Shown: positions 44,019 through 53,732, counted from the first letter of the stretch. The stretch: 64,000 bases of DNA from Nostoc sp. TH1S01 (GCA_018993265.1 JAGKSW010000035.1:51060-115059), one strand, 5' to 3'. Program-made: numbers and translations. The notes: generated from the letters alone by a model not told the origin.

Positions 44019-46247
44019 TTATTCTTTGCCTTCCTGTCTCGGTGGATCTTGGTGCATCAGGGGACGCAACCCGTTTAACCCAGCAGCAATTGCCGAACCA
44101 TTATGGATAACTGTCGCGGCTAAAGGATGCAACCCTAAAGTTGTAGCTAATCCCAAGGCGGCTAAATTGGGAACGACGGCTAAACCGATATTTTGTTTAA
44201 TGACTGCTTGGGTTTGGCGAGCGATCGCTATTGCTTCTATAAAACTGCTGAGGTTATCATCCATCAGGACAACATCGGCGGTTTCTCTAGCTACCTCGGA
44301 ACCACCACTAAAGGAAATTGCGACATCAGCATAAGCTAGGGCAACGGAATCATTTAAGCCATCACCAGTAAAGGCGACTGTTTTCCCTGATTGGCGTAAT
44401 TTTTGGATAATTTCGGCTTTTTGGGCAGGAAATGCTTCAGCATGAACTTGTGATCGGGGAAGATGCAATTCTTCGGCAACCGCTACAGCCCTTTGCTGAT
44501 TATCACCAGTCAGCAAATGGATTTCCATACCATATTGGGTTTGCAGTTTTTCCAGCACATCTGCACTTTCGGTTCGCAGAGGATCTGTATAATAAATCAC
44601 GCCTTGAAATTCTTGATTGACTGCCACATACAACAAAGAATCATGGGCAGAAATGCGACAATTTAAATGGTGCGGACAGTCTGCATCGTTGCAACGATGT
44701 GGTTCATAAAGACAATCGAGGAAAATACCACACTGACGCAAAAAGCGATCGCTCCCTACCATAACTTGTTCGCCATCAATTTCGGCGCGGACACCCAAAC
44801 CAATTTCATAAACAAATTCTTGGCGAGGCAGAATTTCGATCCCCTGTTGTTGGGCATATTTAACTACGGCGGCGGCGACTGGGTGCGTCAGGCGTTGTTC
44901 GGCAGCAGCAGCTAAGGCTAACATTCTGGCAGGAGACATTTTCCCCGCTACGGTTTCGACTTCGACAACTTCAATATCACCTTTGGTCAAAGTGCCTGTT
45001 TTATCAAATACCAAAGTGTCCACCTCTGCCAATTTTTCTAAAGCATGACCACTGCGGATGAGAACACCATGTCTAGTGGCGTGGTGCAAGGCTGCTAAGA
45101 AAGTTGTCGGTAGAGAAACACGAATCCCGGTGACAAAATCGAGGGTGAGGATAGATGCAGCCCTCGCGGGGTTGCGGGTTGTGGCGAATACCAAGCCAGC
45201 AAAAATCAAAGCTGGCAATACTGCCTTATCAGCAATGTTTGCAGCATAATTGCCCATTCGTGTATCGTGAACTGGGGCTTTCTGCACTAACTCAATACTT
45301 GCACCAGCGCGAGTTGCTGCACCTATGCGTTCAGCTTGGATGTAAATTTCGCCTTCCCGCACTAAGGTAGAAGCGTAAACTGCTTGTCCTGGCTGGCGCA
45401 CAACTGGCATTGATTCACCAGTTAATTTTTGTTGGTCGATTAAAGCTGTGCCGTGCAGAATTTGTCCATCTACGGGGATTTGTTCGCCAGGATAAACGAT
45501 TACTGTGTCTTTTGGTTGTACTTGTGTGGCGAGGATGCGTTTTTTGTGTCCATCTGGTTGTTCTACCCAGGCAAAATGCCCTAAAGAATCGAGTAAATTG
45601 GCGGCGTGATTTTCAGTCACGCGTGCAGTGCGATCGCGGATCATATCGCCAATTTCGTGCAGAGTCATCACTAAAGCTGGGGTGAGGAGATTTCCTTGGG
45701 CAGAGGTGAGCGCGATCGCCATAAAATCTAGGCAATCTATATTTAATTTGTGTTTTTGCGTAATACTAACGTAAGCACGTTTTGCAATCGGTAAAGCGGC
45801 TAGTGCCACAGTCGCCGCAATCATCACCCTGGGGATGGGAAACCCTAAACCTAGTAAAGCTAAAACAGTAGCCAAAGCAGGCAACTTCACACCATCATCA
45901 TCTACTGCCGCTATTTTTTGATTTTTAACGGGGAAATTTTGACTGTGCTTCGCCTCATTTAACAAACCTACGAAATACGCCTGCATTAACTTATCATTCT
46001 GGTTTCCTAATTGATAGTTAATGGCAACAGAACTGCAAGCGCAATTAACCCGAACTTGTAAAATCCGACTATCAGCGGCTAGTAACTCTTGTAGGCGTTG
46101 AGCATAGTTGGGTTGAGAATTTAACAGCGGAACGCGAAATCTAATTCTGCCAGGAATTTTATGTACTATCTGATACTCAATTCCCTTGTTTAACTTTGAT
46201 TCCTGAGCCACTCGCTTAGTAATAGCTTGGTTGGTGGCGATTGACAT
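44019..46247 (-). CDS. P1B-like P-type ATPase without the CPC motif
   Basis: This protein has 742 residues. An N-terminal HMA-like domain (about 20-90, IPGRIRFRVPLL, no CxxC) is followed by membrane helices (about 118-170 and 325-390), the actuator TGES, the phosphorylation site Asp415 in DKTGTLT, HPVAAAV, TGDN and GDGLNDSVAL. The membrane Cys-Pro-Cys of heavy-metal pumps is replaced by TLDFVTGIRVSLP (about 369-381). The nucleotide domain carries a Cys/His-rich insert (HRCNDADCPHHLNC, about 505-525), absent from standard pumps. The cargo is uncertain. It lies upstream of feoAB but not in its operon. Confidence 0.88.
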   Translation of the reverse strand: MSIATNQAITKRVAQESKLNKGIEYQIVHKIPGRIRFRVPLLNSQPNYAQRLQELLAADSRILQVRVNCACSSVAINYQLGNQNDKLMQAYFVGLLNEAKHSQNFPVKNQKIAAVDDDGVKLPALATVLALLGLGFPIPRVMIAATVALAALPIAKRAYVSITQKHKLNIDCLDFMAIALTSAQGNLLTPALVMTLHEIGDMIRDRTARVTENHAANLLDSLGHFAWVEQPDGHKKRILATQVQPKDTVIVYPGEQIPVDGQILHGTALIDQQKLTGESMPVVRQPGQAVYASTLVREGEIYIQAERIGAATRAGASIELVQKAPVHDTRMGNYAANIADKAVLPALIFAGLVFATTRNPARAASILTLDFVTGIRVSLPTTFLAALHHATRHGVLIRSGHALEKLAEVDTLVFDKTGTLTKGDIEVVEVETVAGKMSPARMLALAAAAEQRLTHPVAAAVVKYAQQQGIEILPRQEFVYEIGLGVRAEIDGEQVMVGSDRFLRQCGIFLDCLYEPHRCNDADCPHHLNCRISAHDSLLYVAVNQEFQGVIYYTDPLRTESADVLEKLQTQYGMEIHLLTGDNQQRAVAVAEELHLPRSQVHAEAFPAQKAEIIQKLRQSGKTVAFTGDGLNDSVALAYADVAISFSGGSEVARETADVVLMDDNLSSFIEAIAIARQTQAVIKQNIGLAVVPNLAALGLATTLGLHPLAATVIHNGSAIAAGLNGLRPLMHQDPPRQEGKE

Positions 46248-46589
46248 ACAATCTCAATGGGGCAACTTGTATGCACAATAGCTTAATACTCTTGCTAATT
46301 AATTGCTAGCAAATGCAACTATTTTTTAAGTTTATTTCATCCAGCTAGAGTTTTTGATGCAAGCTCAAGGTGATAAATTTGATATTGTTTAAAAATTTTT
46401 AATTCACATAAGACGGAATATATATAAACTTACTTAATCTTACAAAGATATTTCGGATTGCTACAAAATATAGAGTCAACAGCTAAATCGCCAAGCTGCT
46501 CAACTTTGTTTAATTGAAGCAGACATCCAAACTTTTGTAGATTATCGGTTTGAAATCAAGACTCTGCCAGATTACCTCAACAATTGCTC

Positions 46590-49500
46590 ATGAGCCAGCA
46601 ACAGCGTACTTTATTAATTGTCGATGACTCCCCCGAAGACCGAGAATTCTATCGGCGGTGTTTGCTCAAAGACAAAGACTATTCTTATAACATTTTAGAA
46701 GCAACTCTTGGTAAACAAGGTTTAGAACTATGGCAGCAGCATCAACCAGATGTTGTGTTGCTAGATTACCGCTTACCAGATATCAATGGACTGGAATTTA
46801 TTGCTACCTTGCATCCTGCTTCATCTCCACAGCTATACTTACCTGTGATTGTTGTAACTGGACAGGGTAGCGAAGCGATCGCAGTCCAGACGATGAAAGC
46901 AGGAGCGCAAGATTATCTAGTCAAAGAGCAGATTACCGCAGAAAGGCTGCAAATGGCCGTTAACTCGGCGATCGCCAGAGTATATCTACAAAACCAACTG
47001 CAACTACGTATTGAAAAAGACAGATTAATCTCGCAAATTACTCAAAAAATTCATCAATCTCTGGATATTGACGAAATTCTCCAAACTACTGTCAGCGAAG
47101 TCAGGCAATTTTTGAAGAGCGATCGCGTACTAATTTTTCGCTTACAGTCCGATGGCGCAGGCATCGTCACTACAGAATCGGTAGCACCAGGCTGGACTTC
47201 CCTACTGTCCACATCTTACTACGATCCTTGCCTGAGCGAAATCTATGTTCACCCGTTCCGCCAAGGACATGTCACCGTCAAACCCGATATCCATGATGGC
47301 AGTATTGATCCTTGCCATGTTGAGCTACTGGCAAACTTACAAGTCCGAGCTAATCTAGTTGTACCGATTTTGCAAGATGACCAGTTGTCCGGAATGTTGA
47401 TTGTGCATCAGTGTCAAGCACCGCGCCAGTGGCAGCCATTAGAAATTAATTTGCTGCAAGAAATAGCAACTCATTTAGGTATTGCGCTGCGACAAGCGGA
47501 GTTGTATCAGCAAGCACAATATGAATTAGCAGAGCGCCGACGAGCCGAAACATTATTACAACAAACCAATGAATCTTTAGAGCAAAGAGTCGCCGAGCGG
47601 ACTGTGGAATTAGAAACTGTTAACACCCAATTGCAACAAGAACTATTAGAGCGACAGCGCACCCAAAAGATTTTAGAAGAACAGGCACAACTATTAGACC
47701 TTGCCCATGACACCATTATGACTCGCTCGATTGATGACAGGATTACCTACTGGAACAAAGGAGCAGAGGGAATGTATGGCTGGATTGCAACTGAGGTATA
47801 TGGACGGATATCCCATGAACTGTTGCAAACTCAATTTCCCAAACCTTTAGCGGAAATACAGGCAGAATTGTTGCATCAAGGTTACTGGCAAGGAGAACTA
47901 GTGCATTTGCGGCGTGATGGCACACCTATAATTGTTGCTAGTCGCTGGGTCTTACAGCGAGATCAGCAAGGTAACGCCGTAAAAATATTAGAAATCAATA
48001 ATGATATTACCGAGCGTAAAAATGCTGAAGAACAAATGCGTCGCAGCAATGAGCGCATCAGTTTAGCCAATGCAGAATTGGCTAGAGCATCTCGCCTGAA
48101 AGATGAATTTTTGGCAAATATGAGCCATGAGTTACGCACTCCCTTGAACTCGATTTTGGGAATGTCGGAATTACTTTTGGAGGAAATATTTGGCAGCCTA
48201 AGCGATCGACAACGCCAGTTTTTACAAATAGTAGAACAGAGTGGTAAACACTTACTGGAGTTGATCAATGATATTTTAGACCTCTCCAAAATCGAGTCAG
48301 GCAAAATGGATCTGGAACTAGCTTCTACCGCTATTCCACCCCTTTGTGAATCCAGTCTCAATTTTGTCAAGCAACAGGCTCGACAAAAACAAATTCAACT
48401 TACCTGCGACATTGATGAAGCGGTTCCAGAAATAGAAGTAGATGCACGCCGCTTACTTCAGGTATTGGTCAACTTACTGGCAAATGCAGTGAAATTCACG
48501 CCTGAAGGTGGTAGAGTCAGGCTGGAAGTACAAATGAATTGGTCAGAACAAACCGTAGAATTTCGAGTGATTGATACCGGAATTGGTATTGCTGCGGCAG
48601 ATATGAATAAGCTGTTTCAGCCATTCGTGCAGTTAGACAGTTCTTTATCACGGCAATACTCAGGTACAGGACTAGGGTTAGCCTTGGTACGGCGCATTGT
48701 CGATTTGCACGGTGGGAGTATCCAAGTTAACAGTCAGCTAGGTCAAGGAAGTTGTTTTAATGTCATATTACCTTGGCATCCCTTGCAAAATCAGGATGAA
48801 TTACCTTTGGTGTCAGAAACACCCTTACAAAATATTGCGATGCAGCAAGCCTTAATCGTCGAAGATTCCAGCGCAGCTGCTAGTCAGATTAAGCACTACC
48901 TAGCGGAAATGGGAGCAACCAGCGTCATTCACCCAGTGGGAGAAGGCGCATTGCAAGTCGCCTTGCGAGTCAAGCCAGATTTGATTGTGCTAGATATATT
49001 ACTTCCTGATTGTTCGGGATGGGAAGTACTAGCCAAGTTAAAAGAGCATTCCCAAACAAAGCATATACCAGTGATTGTAATTTCAGTAGTGGATCAGCGA
49101 TCGCGCAGTTTGGAACTAGGAGGTGCCGAACATATTTTAAAACCCCTCTCCCGACAAAAGTTTTATCAGGCATTAACCCAAATTTTCGCCAATGTGCAGC
49201 AGCCTAGCATACAAACTGCCCTCGTCATTGCAGCTATAGAGTCATCACAAAAACTTCAAATTTTATTGGCAGAAGACAATGAAGCCAATATCGCCACAAC
49301 TATGAGCTACTTGGAAGCACAAAATTTTCAGGTTATTCTGGCTCGTAATGGACGAGAAGTGGTGCAAATGGCAAAACAGCATCTGCCCAACCTGATTGTC
49401 ATGGATATTCAAATGCCAGAGATGGACGGATTGGAAGCGACTCGTCAAATCCGTGCTGATCCCCAAACTCATGAGATTCCGATTATTGCCATGACAGCTT

Positions 49501-49625
49501 TAGCCATGCCCGGTGATGAAGAACGGTGCTTAGATGCAGGCGCAACAGCATATTTAAGCAAGCCTGTCAGATTGAAGGCTTTGTTAAAGATGATTTCCGA
49601 GTGTTTGGCGCAGACCAATAATTAA
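46590..49625 (+). CDS. Hybrid sensor histidine kinase (REC-GAF-PAS-kinase-REC-REC)
   Basis: This protein has 1011 residues from the ATG at 46590; an in-frame TTG lies at 46584. The order is a receiver (Asp59, DYRLPD), a phytochrome-like GAF (about 145-305; LEINLLQEIATHLGIALRQA), a coiled coil, PAS (about 365-480), a HisKA with His513 in MSHELRTPLN, an ATPase (VNLLANAVKFTPEGG, DTGIGI, GTGLGLALV), then two receivers (Asp802 in DILLPD, Asp939 in DIQMPE). The GAF has no obvious bilin Cys in the canonical CH motif. It is a soluble phosphorelay hub, and its output regulator is not next to it. Confidence 0.92.
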   Translation: MSQQQRTLLIVDDSPEDREFYRRCLLKDKDYSYNILEATLGKQGLELWQQHQPDVVLLDYRLPDINGLEFIATLHPASSPQLYLPVIVVTGQGSEAIAVQTMKAGAQDYLVKEQITAERLQMAVNSAIARVYLQNQLQLRIEKDRLISQITQKIHQSLDIDEILQTTVSEVRQFLKSDRVLIFRLQSDGAGIVTTESVAPGWTSLLSTSYYDPCLSEIYVHPFRQGHVTVKPDIHDGSIDPCHVELLANLQVRANLVVPILQDDQLSGMLIVHQCQAPRQWQPLEINLLQEIATHLGIALRQAELYQQAQYELAERRRAETLLQQTNESLEQRVAERTVELETVNTQLQQELLERQRTQKILEEQAQLLDLAHDTIMTRSIDDRITYWNKGAEGMYGWIATEVYGRISHELLQTQFPKPLAEIQAELLHQGYWQGELVHLRRDGTPIIVASRWVLQRDQQGNAVKILEINNDITERKNAEEQMRRSNERISLANAELARASRLKDEFLANMSHELRTPLNSILGMSELLLEEIFGSLSDRQRQFLQIVEQSGKHLLELINDILDLSKIESGKMDLELASTAIPPLCESSLNFVKQQARQKQIQLTCDIDEAVPEIEVDARRLLQVLVNLLANAVKFTPEGGRVRLEVQMNWSEQTVEFRVIDTGIGIAAADMNKLFQPFVQLDSSLSRQYSGTGLGLALVRRIVDLHGGSIQVNSQLGQGSCFNVILPWHPLQNQDELPLVSETPLQNIAMQQALIVEDSSAAASQIKHYLAEMGATSVIHPVGEGALQVALRVKPDLIVLDILLPDCSGWEVLAKLKEHSQTKHIPVIVISVVDQRSRSLELGGAEHILKPLSRQKFYQALTQIFANVQQPSIQTALVIAAIESSQKLQILLAEDNEANIATTMSYLEAQNFQVILARNGREVVQMAKQHLPNLIVMDIQMPEMDGLEATRQIRADPQTHEIPIIAMTALAMPGDEERCLDAGATAYLSKPVRLKALLKMISECLAQTNN

Positions 49626-49884
49626 AACTCTCTCGCCTGCCCTTCTTGCTAATTGATAGATAATAGCAATAGGTCTTACAGACCTATTAATCCAAACTAG
49701 CAAAATCCGACTATCAACTTATAGTCAATATTGTAGGCGTTGAGCAGATTTTTATTCATGGTTTAACGGAGTAACACAAAATCTCATTTAGCTTGAACCG
49801 ACAGAAGCCTCTCACCTCCCTTCGGGTAGGTGATGAGATGAATGGCGGAGCGGCGACGAGTTGACCCCACTCCCTGATCAACCG

Positions 49885-50055
49885 CTACTGTTGATAACGG
49901 TCGGGGGTCGGGGAGGAGACTCCATTTTTAACTTTGAGCGAGTCTATAAAGTCTTCAACTACATGAGTCATGGTTTTATCGTTTTGACTTGCATATAACC
50001 GTAGTTTATTTAATCTACGCTCTGATATCCTCAAATTTAATGCTTTGTTTTTCAT
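49885..50055 (-). CDS. Small RHH-like protein divergent from tnpB
   Basis: This protein has 56 residues, starting MKNKALNLRISERRLNKLRL and continuing YASQNDKTMTHVVEDFIDSL before a short tail. The beta strand followed by two helices with a K-T-x-T-x-V start of helix 2 is a ribbon-helix-helix outline. It is divergently encoded with 67 bases between its start and tnpB, so it may regulate the tnpB promoter. Part of the tail is encoded by the GC-rich hairpin region. It was not in long-frame lists because of its size. Confidence 0.6.
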   Translation of the reverse strand: MKNKALNLRISERRLNKLRLYASQNDKTMTHVVEDFIDSLKVKNGVSSPTPDRYQQ

Positions 50056-50122
50056 AGCTGCCTACACGTTGTCTTTACGTTTATGTAATCCTATTTGTAG
50101 GTCGAAAAACAAAGAACGAAAA

Positions 50123-51325
50123 ATGAAGACATCATACCAGTACAAAATCAAGCCAACTAAAGAACAAGCAGAAAAAATAGATAAAACCTTAGAAATGCTG
50201 CGTTGTCAATATAATTATTTGCTGGCTCAAAGGTTTGACTGGTATGAAATGAATCGCTGTCCTATTGATAGATGCCCATTAATTTGTCATTTATCAGAGT
50301 TAAGGGAACAACCTAACTACTACAATCAAAAAGCGTCTTTGGTTCAACTGAAAGTTGATAGACCTTGGTACAAAGAGATTCACTCTCAAGTATTGCAGGA
50401 AGTTCCTAAAAAAGTTGAACTAGCTTTTGATAGATGGTTAAAAGGTGACGTTAGCACTAAGAAGTCTGGTAGACCTAGATTCAAGGGTAAAGGGCAATAT
50501 AAAACTTTTACTTACACCCAATTCAGAAGACATCATTTCATTAACAATAAAATTACGCTGTCAAAGATTGGAGATGTTAAAGTAATTGTCCATCGACCAA
50601 TACCCGATAGCGCAAGCGGTAGCGACGCAGGAGCGTCTGGTTTTGATATTAAGACTGTCTCTGTTACCAAAAAAGCAGACGGTTATTATGTCACCCTGAG
50701 CCTTGATGACAAAACAGTGCCAACTGTTAAGCCTGATTTTAATCCTAACAATATTGTTGGTATTGATGTTGGGTTAATTGATTTCTATGTTGCATCAGAC
50801 GGTACTAGAGTTGCTGCACCAAAACATCTACGCAAAGCAGAACGCAAATTAAAATCAGCACAACGTAAGGTATCAAGACGCAAAAAAGGTTCTCATCGTC
50901 GTAGAAAAGCTATCCAGAAGCTAGGTAAACAGCACAAAAAAGTTGCTGATACTCGCAGAGACTTTCACTTTAAAACAGCCAAATCACTGCTTGATAAGTA
51001 TGATGTTGTTGCTGTTGAAAAGTTGAATATCAAAGGACTCGTTAAAACAAGATTGGCTAAAAGTGTTAATGATGCCGGATGGGGGCAGTTTATAGCAATA
51101 CTTTCAAACAAAGCCGAAAATGCTGGTCTGAAAGTAATATCTGTAAAACCAAACGGTACTAGCCAAGAATGTTCTAACTGTGGTCACATAGTTAAAAAAC
51201 CCTTATCTCAAAGGATGCACAATTGCCCAGTTTGTCACACTAGCTTATGCAGAGATTTAAATGCGGCTATAAACATAAAGAACCGTGGGACGCACGGTCT
51301 TAAAGCTCAATTAATGTCTTCATAG
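50123..51325 (+). CDS. tnpB: TnpB, RNA-guided endonuclease of an IS605-type element
   Basis: This protein has 400 residues from the Met before KTSYQYKIKPTKEQ; the open frame extends 78 bases upstream without similarity. It has an N-terminal wedge/helical region, then the split RuvC nuclease with Asp in VGIDVGLIDFYVA, Glu in VVAVEKLNIKGL and Asp in LCRDLNAAINIK. It also has the zinc finger CSNCGH...CPVC. All catalytic residues are intact. TnpB cuts DNA guided by an omega RNA made from the 3' end of the element, and helps the element persist. An extra SASGSDAGAS segment is encoded by an in-frame 30-bp insertion. Confidence 0.92.
   Translation: MKTSYQYKIKPTKEQAEKIDKTLEMLRCQYNYLLAQRFDWYEMNRCPIDRCPLICHLSELREQPNYYNQKASLVQLKVDRPWYKEIHSQVLQEVPKKVELAFDRWLKGDVSTKKSGRPRFKGKGQYKTFTYTQFRRHHFINNKITLSKIGDVKVIVHRPIPDSASGSDAGASGFDIKTVSVTKKADGYYVTLSLDDKTVPTVKPDFNPNNIVGIDVGLIDFYVASDGTRVAAPKHLRKAERKLKSAQRKVSRRKKGSHRRRKAIQKLGKQHKKVADTRRDFHFKTAKSLLDKYDVVAVEKLNIKGLVKTRLAKSVNDAGWGQFIAILSNKAENAGLKVISVKPNGTSQECSNCGHIVKKPLSQRMHNCPVCHTSLCRDLNAAINIKNRGTHGLKAQLMSS
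50609..50638 (+). mobile_element. 30-bp GC-rich insertion inside tnpB
   Basis: AGCGCAAGCGGTAGCGACGC plus AGGAGCGTCT lies between CCCGAT and GGTTTTGAT. Removing it restores the usual IPD-GFDIKTVSVTKK sequence of the family. It adds exactly ten codons. This AGCG/GGAGCG-rich sequence looks like a small dispersed repeat of Nostoc-type genomes. Confidence 0.6.
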
Positions 51326-51343
51326 AAGAGTCGTTGAGAAGCC

Positions 51344-51367
51344 CACACTCACCCGAAGGGGAGTGTG
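51344..51367 (+). ncRNA. Predicted 3' end of the TnpB-associated omega RNA / right-end hairpin
   Basis: CACACTCACCC and GGGGAGTGTG form a stem with one bulged base and a GAA-type loop, 18 bases after the tnpB stop. In IS605 elements this end hairpin is needed for transposition, and the tnpB 3' part through the right end is transcribed as guide RNA. The guide would be the sequence past GTACGTCAC. Confidence 0.4.
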
Positions 51368-51426
51368 TGGAGTACGTCACTTAATTATCAATATAGTATT
51401 GTAGTTGAACAAAGTGGAGCATAAGC

Positions 51427-51678
51427 ATGAAACTATCGGTAGTCAAACCGGGACAAACTGTTACCGTTGAGGCAATTAGTACCGACGAGCCTGGATTAGG
51501 GCGACGACTAGAAGCAATGGGTTTCAAGGTCGGACAACAAGTAAAAGTTCTCCGCAAAGCTTGGTTGAACGGCCCTCTACATTTACGCGTGGGATTGACT
51601 ACAGAAGTGGCGATGCGAAGCCACGAAGCCGAGGGAATTTTGGTGAAAGGAAGTGGGGAATTGGGAATAGGTAAATAG
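51427..51678 (+). CDS. feoA: FeoA ferrous iron transport accessory protein
   Basis: This 83-residue SH3-like small protein has VVKPGQTVTVEAISTDEPGL, the GRRLEAMGFKVGQQVKVLRK core and RVGLTTEVAMRSHEAEGILV. FeoA binds and stimulates FeoB. It is 44 bases upstream of feoB on the same strand. The right end of the TnpB element lies directly upstream, so the insertion may have altered the feo promoter. Confidence 0.92.
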   Translation: MKLSVVKPGQTVTVEAISTDEPGLGRRLEAMGFKVGQQVKVLRKAWLNGPLHLRVGLTTEVAMRSHEAEGILVKGSGELGIGK

Positions 51679-51722
51679 AGAGCAGAACTAATGACCATTG
51701 ACTATTGACCAAGGGGTATTAA

Positions 51723-53708
51723 ATGGCACATTGTCATAATTCAGGTTCAGGAATTGACATAATATCTCAACTTGGGGTGCAAAGAATTGCGGTGTTGGGA
51801 ATGCCGAATGTGGGCAAATCTACTTTATTTAATCGAATTACGGGAGCAGGTGCATTTGTTGGTAACTGGCCTGGTGTGACAGTTGACTTGTTAAAAGCAG
51901 AGATAGAGTTAGATCGGCAAAAGGTGGAGTTTGTTGATCTGCCGGGAATTTATGATTTAGAAGGCTATTCTGAGGATGAACGGGTAGTGCAAACATTCTT
52001 TGCTACTTGCCCAGTTAACTTAGTGTTAGTAATTCTCAATGCAGCTCAAATCGATCGCCAAATTCGTTTACCCTTACAAGTAAAAGCCTTGGGAATGCCT
52101 GCGATCGTAATTCTCAACATGGCAGATGAAGCCAAGCATTTTGGCATCAAAATCGATGAACACAAACTAGCACAAAAGCTAGGAATGCCTGTAGTTTTAG
52201 TCAGTGCTAAGTATGGTCATGGTTATAGGAGTGCGCTACGTCAAATTAGTCAGCAATTAGCACAACAGCAACCACCCATCTCTCCCGCCGAACTCAAACT
52301 GCAAATTCAAGCACACCGCCAAATTCCAGAGTCAGAAATTCAAGAGACTCTCGAAAATACGGTGGAAATGCCTTCACGCTTATTGAAAACCTTAACAGAG
52401 AAGTTAGATGCTGTATTGTTGCATCCAGTTTTCGGGCTACCCTTATTTTTCCTGTCTATTTACTTAATGTTCGAGTTTGTCTGGCTGGTAGGGCTGCCAT
52501 TACAAGATGTGGCTGATAGTATCACAGCTTGGTTGCAGCAGGTGGCAATTGTTCCCTTGACCAATCATTTACCAGAGTTTTGGCGGGGCTTTTTAGTTGA
52601 TGGAATTTATGGCGGGTTAGCGACAGTCGCATCATTTATTCCCCTGGTGGTGACATTTTTCTTCATGATGGCAATTGTGGAGGATAGTGGCTATTTTTCC
52701 AGAGCAGCCTATATGATGGATGCTTTGATGTATCACTTCGGGCTGGATGGTCGCAGCTTTGTGTTGCTAATTATGGGGTTTGGCTGTAATATACCTGCGA
52801 TTATGGGAACCAGAGTGATGCGATCGCAAGCATTACGCTTACTCACCATTTTGATTATTCCTTTTGCCCTGTGTTCGGCACGGTTAACTGTATTTGTCTT
52901 TATTATTGATGCTCTATTTGACCGTTCTTGGGGGCCGTTAGTCTTGTTTTCGCTGTACCTGTTCAGCTTTTTTGTGGCATTACTAACAGGGTTACTCATG
53001 AAAGGACAGTTTCAAAACCAAGAACCCTTTGTTATTGAACTCCCTCCTTACCGTTTCCCTACAATCAAGCAAGTATTTCTGCGGGGTTGGGGTGAATTAA
53101 AACACTTTTTACAACGCGCCACAGGATTTATTACAGCGGGTGTAGCTGGCGTGTGGCTGTTGAGTAATTTACCCCAAGGTACAGCCAACTCGCTAATTTT
53201 CCTCCCGTTGTTAATTGGGATGGTGACAGGTTGGAATGCAGTCAAAGCATTCTTGCAACGAGCCGGCGGTTGGATTGCAATTAGTGTTTTAGTGATTTGG
53301 TTGTTGAATAATTTACCAGGGGGACAAGATATAAGTTACGCTACGCGCATCGGGGAATTTTTGGCTCCTGTCTTGAATACTGCTGGTATTCCGCAAGAAT
53401 TAACCATTGCTTTGCTGTTTGGTTTTATTGCCAAAGAAATTTTAGTAGGTTCTCTCGCCAGCATTTATCATCTCGCCAGCCCTGATGCGGTGCAAGCAAC
53501 TCTAGCTCAGACCATTTCGCCGATTCAAGCTTATAGTTTCATGCTGTTTTGTTTGCTGTACACACCTTGTTTAGCAACGGTGGCGACTATTCGCAGTGAA
53601 TCTAAAAGTATTCGCTTTACCTTAGTAGCGATCGCTTACGGGTTAGGATTAGCATTGGTCGTAAGTACATTGTTTTATCAAGGCGCAAGGTTATTCGGGT
53701 TCAGTTAG
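51723..53708 (+). CDS. feoB: FeoB ferrous iron permease
   Basis: This protein has 661 residues. The N-terminal G domain has GMPNVGKSTLFNRITG (about 26-41), the switch region NWPGVTVDLLKAE, DLPGIYDLEGYSEDE and NMADEAK. The membrane domain (about 230-661) has two Gate motifs (FMMAIVEDSGYFSRAAY with a DSGY motif, and LLYTPCLATVATI with a conserved Cys). A repeated-looking FLQRA...WLLxNLP pair occurs at about 464-484 and 512-534. It imports Fe(II) at the plasma membrane with FeoA, likely under Fur control (no Fur box was confirmed). Confidence 0.95.
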   Translation: MAHCHNSGSGIDIISQLGVQRIAVLGMPNVGKSTLFNRITGAGAFVGNWPGVTVDLLKAEIELDRQKVEFVDLPGIYDLEGYSEDERVVQTFFATCPVNLVLVILNAAQIDRQIRLPLQVKALGMPAIVILNMADEAKHFGIKIDEHKLAQKLGMPVVLVSAKYGHGYRSALRQISQQLAQQQPPISPAELKLQIQAHRQIPESEIQETLENTVEMPSRLLKTLTEKLDAVLLHPVFGLPLFFLSIYLMFEFVWLVGLPLQDVADSITAWLQQVAIVPLTNHLPEFWRGFLVDGIYGGLATVASFIPLVVTFFFMMAIVEDSGYFSRAAYMMDALMYHFGLDGRSFVLLIMGFGCNIPAIMGTRVMRSQALRLLTILIIPFALCSARLTVFVFIIDALFDRSWGPLVLFSLYLFSFFVALLTGLLMKGQFQNQEPFVIELPPYRFPTIKQVFLRGWGELKHFLQRATGFITAGVAGVWLLSNLPQGTANSLIFLPLLIGMVTGWNAVKAFLQRAGGWIAISVLVIWLLNNLPGGQDISYATRIGEFLAPVLNTAGIPQELTIALLFGFIAKEILVGSLASIYHLASPDAVQATLAQTISPIQAYSFMLFCLLYTPCLATVATIRSESKSIRFTLVAIAYGLGLALVVSTLFYQGARLFGFS

Positions 53709-53732
53709 GAGATAGAAAGTACTAAAACTCTT

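Larger units (their letters stand above)
49801..51381 (+). mobile_element. IS605/IS1341-type element carrying tnpB (no tnpA)
   Basis: The element holds tnpB, a small divergent RHH gene and hairpins at both margins: CTCACCT/AGGTGATGAG around CCCTTCGGGT (about 49811-49837), and CACACTCACCC/GGGGAGTGTG (51344-51367). The latter is typical of cyanobacterial right ends. The exact outer boundaries are uncertain. There is no TnpA, so it depends on another element for transposition. Confidence 0.6.

Noticed and set aside
44026..45685. Several plus-strand frames of 60-100 residues across the P-type ATPase
   Set aside because: All are antisense shadows of a gene with complete ATPase motifs.
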